A stretch of DNA of 64,000 bases from Ligustrum vulgare. Lineage: Eukaryota; Streptophyta; Magnoliopsida; Lamiales; Oleaceae. The stretch lies in the NCBI GenBank assembly GCA_963555705.1, contig OY743177.1, positions 55,064,096 through 55,128,095 of the forward strand. Direction: 5' to 3'. This document shows, piece after piece, positions 55,915-64,000 of the stretch (its first letter is position 1; each line of letters begins with the position of its first letter). Under the pieces are notes generated by a model. It did not search any database, was not told the DNA's origin, and saw only the letters and a list, made by a program, of their open reading frames with translations. Position numbers and translations under genes: made by a program.

Positions 55915-57102
55915 CTAGTATTTCACCTGTGCGATGCACGAAAGTTATTATCCGTAATATCGATTTCAATAAATATTCGTAAAATATTAGTGCTTATCAA
56001 CACATATATAACTATATAAAAAAGAATTCTCTGTTACAATAATTATTAAAATTTATAAAAATAACATAAGTAATTCAAATTACTAAAAAATTCTTTAAAT
56101 ACTAAAAGACAATTTATATATTTAAATAATAAATTTTTATTGATTTCAATAATTTTTATGAATTATTAATAACTTCATTGAAAATGTAAATTTAGTAATT
56201 TTTTAACTGTATATCATATTTGATGTAATATTATGTGCACGAATATTGATGCGTGTGAAATGTATTAGCATATTTCTCATAACTTCTACATTTTCCTCTT
56301 TTATTTAACGTACTTTTTATTTTTCATTCAAAAACATCAATCACAATAATTAAAAAAGAAATAGTCAAAATATTTGAATTTAACCAATAAAAATTTGTTT
56401 ACAAAAATAAGTAGTCAAAATAATAATTTTGAAAATTTAGTAATTATCATGATACAACAACCGAGTAAAGTAGAGATTAAAAAAATTATACCAAAAAATT
56501 ATACCCAATGATTTAAAATTTATTAAAATTAAGAATGATTAAAAAATATTAATCATTCTATTAATATTATTAACTAAAAAAATCAAAGCATTTACTCTTC
56601 AATATTAACCTTCGTTCAATAACTTTTTCTATAAATTATTTATAAGCAGCACATTTTTTCAACCCATTTTTAACCACATATTTTTTCAAAACTATTTTTC
56701 AACCACACATTTTACTTCGAAACAAAAATATAGTTGCTGAACAGAGGCTTAATTTATTAAAATATTTAATAATAATATATATATTAGAAAATATGATTTG
56801 TAATATTAAAGATAAAACATGATTTATACACAATTTAATTATTGATGGCTACACATAAGATTTATAATATTAAGAACAACAAATAAAAAATCAATAATTA
56901 AATAATAATTTTAATACTAATAACTAAAAATATTAATTGAACTCATTTAATATTAATGTTAAAATAATAAAAATAATAATAATTATAACCAAAATATAAA
57001 AATAAAAATAATATCATATTAATTATTTACTAAAATATTAAAACATAAAAAATTTAAGAATTAAATTATACCAAACTATCCTACTTTTATATATAGTATA
57101 GA
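55915..57102 (-). mobile_element. Non-autonomous Helitron H3, minus strand
   Basis: Minus-strand 3' end: CGTGCATCGCACAGGTGAAATA then CTAG, next to A55914 on the plus strand. The 5' end TCTATACTATATATAAAAG lies at 57102 (an alternative TC at 57108). AT-rich, non-coding, with an old MITE fragment (56640-56760). Confidence 0.75.
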
Positions 57103-57108
57103 TATAGA

Positions 57109-57702
57109 TTCCCCCAAGGCGATGAATTGAAATTGTTATCAACAATATTGATATGCATTCATAAAATTTAATGACTATACATAATCAACACAAATACAAA
57201 AGATACAATTTTTTTTATTACAACAATTATTAAAATTTAAAAAAATAAATAATCCAAATTATCGAAAACTTCATTGAATGATAAATGCAAATTTTGTAGT
57301 TTTTTAATTATATATCATGTTAAATGTAATATTATAAGTATAAATATTGATGTTTGTTTAAGATATAAATATTTTTATTATAATTTCTGCATTTGCCTCA
57401 CAATTTAACTTTTTCTTAATTTTCGATCAAAAATCACAATAAACTATAAATATGTGTTTTATCAAATATACGACAATTGAACAACATTGAAGATCAAGAA
57501 ATTATTATATCATATAATCTTTGCACAATTATTAAAGTTAAAAATTATTAAAAAAATATTAACCATTATTTAGTATTTACCATAAAATAATATTAGTATT
57601 TACATACATATATAAGGCGATAAATGCATTCACATCTATCCAAAATTTCCATTCACGCTAATCCACTATTCTCCCTTTATATATAGTATATGTATAGATA
57701 GT
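57109..57702 (-). mobile_element. Helitron H4, same family, directly adjoining H3
   Basis: 57110-57380 is a diverged copy of 55925-56290 (shared AACAATTATTAAAATTTA, AACTTCATTGAA, ATATATCATRTT). It ends at a 5' terminus TATAGATAGTATAGAT-type (reversed) at about 57690-57707. Its 3' hairpin end is decayed (AGGCGATGAAT). Two related Helitrons thus lie head to tail. Confidence 0.6.
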
Positions 57703-57707
57703 ATAGA

Positions 57708-59207
57708 TTATGCACAAAGAACCATAGCCTCCCCTTTTTCTATTTCTTCTTATTATTTATTTCCTTTGATTCATATTTTGTTTTGTCTAGATTATTTATC
57801 ATGGTATTGGAGCAGATATAATGGGTGGAAGTTTAATCTCAAATACATCTTTGGCGGAAAGTTTGAAGTTTTCACTCGTTGTTTGATGTTCTGCGTTTGA
57901 GGTATTTATCTGCATTCGTTCATTGTTTGTTCTGTATCTACAATATGCAATTTGGTATTTTTTTTTGCGTTCCAATTTTCTATGTATTTGATTATGACTA
58001 TCGAAAGAGATGATTCCCTTCAATCTGTATAAATTAAGCACTTGTTGGGAGACAACCAAATTCTCAAACCCGTTTATTTATCTCACTTTATTTACTTGTT
58101 TACAATTGTTTCATTGCTTTGCATTTCATTGCATTGCATTGCATTTTAGGAGTGCAAGCATGTTTAGGTTACGTACTTTGACATGTTTCCATGCATCACA
58201 AGGTAAAAGGGGTTGAAAACGGATTTGGAATCAAAGCTAAGAAAAATTCTTATTTCTATCGTAACAACTGATCGAATGTGCAGTGATTTTTGGGTGCGAT
58301 CGTGCCTTTGTTTATTGGGCAGTTCGGAAATTTTAATGGGAGGATTCAAACCTTTCAAATTCCATCACATCATACACTCTTTCTCCTCCCAATTCACCTC
58401 CATTTCGACTCCTCACCAAAAATGCATAACTTCAACACTACATTGCATCCAGATTCAGGACCTTCACCACATTAAAATCAATCCAAAGGATAGAATTCTT
58501 ATACTTTGAGGGATTGAGCAAGGTTTTCTTGATTTCTCAACATATTATGAATTGATGGAGTAGCTAGAATTGGGTGTATTGCAATTGTGTTTATAGGTGA
58601 AAATTCTTGGATTAATCCAATGTACTCAAGGTTATGATTTCCCCTCAGAATTTATAATGCACATAAGGTGTTTGATTTAATGCCACAGTGAGTTTTTCTT
58701 TGAGTTTATGCAAATCTTTTTCAATGAATCTCTTATATTCATGTCATACATCATATGTTCAACATTCATTCATGTTTTTCACTTGTTTAATGCATAGAAC
58801 TCGAGGTTGGCATCATCGCACTTTATTGTACCTCTCTGCAGGCACCAATGCACTAGAAATCTGGTTTATGCCACCTACTTTACCACATTTTTTCCCGACC
58901 AAAACGAACTCTGATTGGTCTGAATTTTTAATATGATGTAGATCAGATCAAATACTTTTATATGCCTAGACATGTCTCGGGAAAATTTCAAATTTTTAAG
59001 GCAATGTCACGGGCTGAAAATCAGTAGTCAACCATACTTTAAAATTCATTATTTTGCTATATCTTAGTTTGGGGTGTTTTATTTTTATATCGGACTTTCT
59101 ATAGTGTTTTTTTGTTACTAATCTTGATTATCTCTCATATGGGAGGAATGCACCACATTAAAAATAACATCAAGTAGAAAAGGAAAAGCTTCAAGTGATG
59201 AGATCAC
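57708..59207. other. Unassigned stretch
   Basis: Contains a short (CATTG)n tract at 58119-58146. Several short frames exist on both strands but none has a recognisable domain or codon bias. Sequence before 59208 reads on directly into 60698 once the solo LTR is removed. Confidence 0.5.
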
Positions 59208-59212
59208 CTTGC

Positions 59213-60692
59213 TGATGTGTGTTAATCACAAGTGTATGATATCGCATTCAAGTAATAAAGTGGACATAAGAGTCTGAGTTATCATCCCACAGAGATTATG
59301 ATTAACTACCAAATTTATTCTAACCCTTACTTTATTTGAACAAGTAAAAAGTGAGGTTTTTGTGTAAACTAAATGATTAGCAAAAACCAATTTAACAAGA
59401 AAGCAAATTGTGTTTTTGTAATGAATAAATGAGAAGTTCGGATTTCACATAGTCAATACTTTTTATTCCACCATTCAAGTTTTAATCCTATTAATATGAT
59501 CAATTGAGTTCACTTATGCATATGAAATATCTCTCTCGAGTTTAAATCAACTCTATCTACTTAGTTAACCGTGATTCTAGACAGCAGATCATAATAATTA
59601 GGTGTATGAAATACAAGAACTCAATTAAAGATTACAATAACAACAAACGTATATATATAGCGTTCGTTCAATTATCTGGTTTTATTCCTAGATTTGGTCG
59701 TTAGCTCACCTCTCGAATTATGAACACAACCCAAGTGACCAGTTAATTCACGCATTAATCACAAAAAAAACCATCACGTGCAATCTATACGTAAAACTTG
59801 AATAATGCAATCAAAAGAGAAAAACTACGCTACATCATTAATCCCAACAAGACGTTTAGTTGTTCATCATATTGGAATTTAAACACAAATAATATTAAAT
59901 AGAAACATCATGAGTTTGTTAAAGTAACAAGTAAAAGAACTCTTGCACTAAGAAGTAGCTTCCACATGTTGATCTTCAGCTCTCATGCCTTTGCCTCCAA
60001 TTAGCTTCAACAATCTTGATGACAGGGTGATGAATTTTGCCTCCTGAATATGCGTGCAAAAGTCCCTAGATCATGCATGAGAAGTAGTATAAATAGGTTG
60101 CCAAGAAACCTGAGTAATACAAGACATTAATTCGCGTATGGGCCTATCATCCTACTGGGCCAAACAACTGTGCGGCCGCATAGAAGGATTTGTGGTGGCC
60201 ACGCAAGAGACCAAAGTTTGGATCTGCCCAACTAATATACAATTGCTCAACCACCTGGTTAGGTAGTTGTGGCCACGCAAAAGGATTTCAGCGCAATTTG
60301 CATATTTTCAAATGCATTTAAGTAGGTCCCTGAATTTTATTTGCACATGAGTCATTCATCTTCTAATTACAACAATTTAGTACTTGAGCTTCAGAATCAC
60401 TTCAATTCTTCTTCCCAACTTCAGTTCATCTTCAATTAATCCCTCAAACTTTAATTTCTCACACTTAAATTCTCTTGAAAGTCTCGGTTGACAACATCAA
60501 CATCCACTTTGTAATAATGCTCCAAATGTCTCCCAATTGTGCATTATTTCCATTCATTGCTTCATTCACATGATTTTGGGATAATTTCTGAAATGTAAAC
60601 ATATAGAAAGTAATTAAGTAGAATTTATTCAAGAATCACAATGAATTATTCTAATTCAGATATACAAGCAAGTGTATAAAATACACTTATCA
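59213..60692 (-). mobile_element. Solo LTR (1480 bp) with TSD CTTGC
   Basis: Minus strand begins TGATAAGTGTATTTTATACA and ends CACACATCA. CTTGC is duplicated exactly (59208-59212, 60693-60697). A TATA-like CTATTTATAC (minus strand, about 60084-60093) lies downstream of a GC-rich cluster (60160-60290) with TGCGGCCGCA and two GGCCACGCAA. It lacks PBS, PPT and internal region. It is related to the LTR at 61636-63081. Confidence 0.85.
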
Positions 60693-60697
60693 CTTGC

Positions 60698-61600
60698 TAA
60701 ACCCAAGAAGTACTTGAACCCTTCTTCTATATATTATGTTCATTTATTATATTTATTTTATTTAATTATTTTGACATACATTGAGCGTAATGTATTCTTC
60801 TAGTTTTGGTGACAATCTTATTCATTTGACATATGCATTCATTTATTTTTTGGGTATATAAAAAAATATTTGAAAGATTTTAAAAACTGTGTTAATTTTT
60901 TTGCTACCTATGATATTGTTCGGATTAAATTTTGCACTTTAGTTAGAATAATGGACAACATGCAACTTGATTTTCCTAACTATTTATCCATGTTAGACTT
61001 TACATACTTGAGCACATAGCCATAGTTGAATTATTACTTGTGTGAGAATATGCTTGAAATATGTGTAGTATTCTTGATGCAATTGAACATAAGATTGACT
61101 TTAAAATCCCTAACTTCAAGTTAATAGATCATGACCCTAATATTAGAACCAAACTTGTTCAAGAGCAGTTTGTGGGTGAAAATATTAGTTGGGGATGAAT
61201 AAACTTTTGAGGGTTTGAAGTTCTTGAAATATGTCTTTGGTTGAAAAGTTTTAGTCAACGAATATAAACATAAGAAAGTTCTTGCTGTCGACATTTCAAG
61301 TTTGTCTAAACATAATAAGTTTTGACGTAATCAAACTATTGTCCGCATACAGACATTGTCCATTACAATGCATTTTATAACAAAATTCACAACTTGGATA
61401 TTCTCCAAGCGTATCTTTATAACCCAAGTTTAGATTGTTAACTACAAGTCAATGATAGAATCAAATACATCAAACAGAAAAAAAAAAAAAAAAAACATAG
61501 GAAGGCTCAGAGTTGTGGTGGTTAACCAAGAGTAACAAAATAAAATAAAGCAACAAAAAGTCCAAATTAGTTTAAGTAATCTAAAAAAATAAATTTAAAC
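60698..61600. other. Unassigned stretch, partly internal region of the element whose LTR is at 61636
   Basis: AT-rich with a poly(A) run at 61480-61498. The part next to the PBS (about 61500-61605) is presumably the 5' untranslated interior of that element. No coding motif. Confidence 0.4.
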
Positions 61601-61605
61601 TAAAA

Positions 61606-61623
61606 TCCATGACAACGACACCA
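61606..61623 (-). promoter_or_regulatory. Primer-binding site of tRNA-Asp type, degenerate
   Basis: The minus strand reads AGCTTTTGGTGTCGTTGTC next to the LTR end. Athila/Tat-type gypsy elements usually have TGGCGCCGTTGCC here, so this is that site with several C-to-T changes. Confidence 0.65.
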
Positions 61624-61635
61624 AAAGCTTGTTGC

Positions 61636-63081
61636 TGACCGTAAGTGTACGGATCACAAAAGTAAAATAAATTTTGAGTCCGTGTATCGTTCCTACAAGA
61701 ATTGAGTAAAATTATTATTTTCGACTAATTACCTTAATCGAAACTACGAAAATCGATTTGAGTTTTAATTTGAATTAAACTAATAAATAAAAATAAACAA
61801 TTTTGAATAATGTAAATAATGAGAAAACGTGCTAGAATCGAGAATCCACTTTACTTTCATAATTTATGGATTGATTTAAACGTTTAACTACAATTCATGG
61901 GAAAATGAAAATCCATGTTCCTAATTTTATTAAAACACTCTTTCGAACGGTGAATTAAAACATTTTCTCCTATGTGATCCGACTATATTTCTATAATGAA
62001 TGTGAACATACAAGAAAGCACTAATAGTTTTGTGAACACTTTTGAAGATAACATAGAGTATAGTGGTATATTTCTATTCCCTATCAAACCCTATAACAAT
62101 TAAAATATGTACAACGTAATTATAATATTTCGAAGTTAGAACGCTACAAAAATTATACAATAATTGGCCAAAGTATAATAATAAAAATGCGAATTAATTG
62201 TTCAAACACATGAATTATATAAATTAAACGATAAATCAATACATAAAGTTCGGAAAGTAAAGCTTCGTCACGATTCTAAAATAATTAACTAGCCTATAAA
62301 CATAATTAAAGATAAACCACAACAAGAATAATTGAAGTTCATCACCGATTCATCATGTTGTAGAAAATCTTCAATCTTGAATCCTAGCACCAATTAGTTT
62401 CCTTAATAATTTGGTAGAGTTTTACTGTGGAATGATGAGATTAGGGACGGAATAAGGGTGATTAAGCGCTTGTAATCTCGAGCATTATGTCTAGTATATA
62501 TAGGAGTAGACCAAAAGAATGGACAAAAATCAAATTTTTAGGCCCAGCTGCAGCCCAGTCGTACATGCGCGCGACCATGTGGTTCAATATCTTGCAATCA
62601 CGTGGTTGTTCAAATTTGGTTTTGTTGATTTTTGGAATGTTCGTATGAGAGAGTAGTATAACCATGTGCGGTTGCGTGGTTATATTGATTCCATGCAATT
62701 TTCTTCTTTTATTTTCTGCAAGTTGGTCCTCATAGTTTAATTGCACGACAAGTTCTTGATCTTCTAATTGTTTCAATTGAGCCCTTGGAATTATAATTCC
62801 TTTCAATTAGTTTCTTTCTTGACTTGATTTCTTCATTTAGGTCCTTGAACTTCTTCCTCATTCCATTTTCGCTCCACATTGCACCTCGATTGACTTCATC
62901 AACTTCTCATGTATACAAATTAGCTCCATTTATCATCTAATTATTCCTTATTTGCTTCAATTGCGTCATTTACTCGACTTTGGGATTATTTCTAAAATAT
63001 AAAAAGATATGTAGCTTTTATTCTGAAAAAAAAATATTCCTACTTTTAGCATGTAAATAAGTGTATAAAATACACTTATCA
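61636..63081 (-). mobile_element. 5' LTR of a Tat/Athila-type gypsy element, minus strand
   Basis: Minus strand: TGATAAGTGTATTTTATACA start at 63081 and CACTTACGGTCA end, with the PBS following. TATA-like CCTATATATAC at about 62493-62503. Upstream of it are CG-rich motifs (TGCGCGCGACCATGTGG, ATCACGTGG, GGTTGCGTGG; 62565-62690). GTTGT on the right and GTTGC on the left leave open a solo-LTR origin with a 1-base-different TSD, but the adjoining PBS favours a truncated element. It is inserted in a gag remnant. Confidence 0.75.
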
Positions 63082-63093
63082 GTTGTACCATCT

Positions 63094-63960
63094 TCATGTA
63101 CCTCCACTAAGAATTAGATGAAATGCCCTATGTTTCAATGCGAGGAAAGCTCCTCGCAGACTCATATGTGTCTCGTAGTTGTTAAAGTACTCCCTTGGGT
63201 CACCTCTCAGTTTGTACTTTCCAATCTTGGGAGGAACGAAGTGGTTGGGCATCTGAATTTCCAGTAGCTCTTGAAAAAATAGTTGCTCATCATCTTCGTT
63301 GCCGTCGTCATCCAGCTCAAAAGATCTACATGGACCCTCCAAGTATCCATCATCATCCACTTGATAACGTGGTGGTTGGGATGTTCCTGCTTGATCCCTT
63401 AAGGCTTTGGTAGTCCTCCTCTCTACCTATTCCTAGGTGTTGTGTCACATCAGTTCGTTTTCCCATTTGTTTGTTTGTGAGGTCTTGCGATTAGAGGCGC
63501 TTGTTGTTGTCTACGTACATATGAGTCTGGACAGATTCAGTTGAAGATGCTGACAGATCTGGATGGCATAGCTGGCATTTGATTTCATTTGTATAAAGTG
63601 CAAATTAACTTCTCCTAAGAAGCATCATTAGGGGTTGGAATGCATTTTTGTGTGCCTGATGATCCATTTGCTCCTGCATTTCGATAAGGAGCTGTTGCAT
63701 GGTGGTGTGTTCCTCCGCCACGTTCCTCGTGCTGGTAGCGATGTCAGCTACCTCCCTGGTGAGTCTCGTTGTTGTTCCTCCCCTCCTACGGTGATGTTGA
63801 TGGTGAGGTCTCCTGTGGGTGACATTTTTCGGAGAATCTCTTCTTCAAAGATTTCTCTCATCTTATGGGAGTGGTTATCTCCTTCGATAAAGCTCATTGA
63901 GTTGATTAGGCATCATGTCTTCCTTTCTCAAAGAAAATTCATAACACTTTCGAATATTTC
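63094..63960 (-). pseudogene. Gypsy gag fragment, minus strand
   Basis: The frame at 63094-63360 reads ELLEIQMPNHFVPPKIGKYK, then LRGDPREYFNNYETHMSLRG and KHRAFHLILSG, the N-terminal core of plant Athila/Tat-type Gag. Upstream sequence (to about 63960, minus strand) keeps the style in several frames (GDLTINITVGGEEQQ). It is cut at 63082 by the LTR to its left and runs toward the window edge. Confidence 0.7.
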
Positions 63961-64000
63961 TTGAATTCTTTTTAATGGACTCTTGCTTTGTGGTTTTATA

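Noticed and set aside
58010..58509. Cluster of 60-98-codon frames
   Set aside because: No domain, no consistent frame, no splice structure that I can support.

Overview
The window is nuclear DNA from a flowering plant, very probably a dicot, taken from a gene-poor, AT-rich, repeat-dense region. I find no intact host gene. Almost everything recognisable is a transposable element, a fragment of one, or an endogenous pararetrovirus, and the elements are heavily nested. The plant call rests on plant-type Ty3/gypsy lineages primed by initiator tRNA-Met, Helitrons carrying RPA-like and PIF1-helicase remnants, Tourist, hAT and Mutator-type MITEs, and a caulimovirid-like integrant. I cannot name the species.

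Layout, left half. 1-9.3 kb holds a tandem duplication, a short minus-strand Helitron (980-2436), hAT and Tourist-like MITEs, and a minus-strand gypsy LTR with its primer-binding site (7548-8455). 11.4-20.5 kb is a Helitron nest. Helitron H1 (11444-16028) sits at or inside the extreme 5' end of a second Helitron, H2, which ends at 20506. A 2.16-kb solo LTR (13587-15742, target duplication CTGGT) carrying two satellite-like arrays is inserted in the helicase remnant of H1. 20.87-29.88 kb is a decayed endogenous pararetrovirus with coat, movement, two protease-like, reverse transcriptase and RNase H regions, a downstream ORF, a promoter with a TATA box, and two small ORFs. A 763-bp MITE interrupts it.

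Layout, right half. 33.4-51.9 kb is a minus-strand Tat-lineage gypsy element (3' LTR candidate, antisense coiled-coil ORF, integrase, two RNase H domains, RT). Its antisense ORF is split by an 11.2-kb gypsy element (36462-47624, TSD GGTAA). The RNase H of that element is in turn split by a 4.3-kb gag-protease-only relative (40868-45122, TSD CTAAC). A GC-rich hAT MITE (50200-50433, TSD CAGCTTAT) sits in the Tat RNase H. At the broken edge of the Tat pol lies a ribosomal protein eL43 pseudogene fragment. 53.8-64 kb holds a second Tourist-like MITE, an LTR fragment, two adjacent minus-strand Helitrons, a solo LTR with TSD CTTGC, a 5' LTR with a tRNA-Asp-type PBS, and a gag fragment.

Points most worth a second look: the pararetrovirus has an apparent CP-MP-protease-RT order and two protease-like domains, both with Asp-Thr-Glu at the active site; arrays of a CGGCCG-centred palindrome in the U3 of two gypsy families also encode (H/Y)GR(K/N) peptide repeats in an ORF running from pol or gag into the LTR; and a gag-only element has landed inside a pol-bearing relative. 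Many of the stop codons are of the kind made by C-to-T changes, as expected for methylated, silenced DNA.
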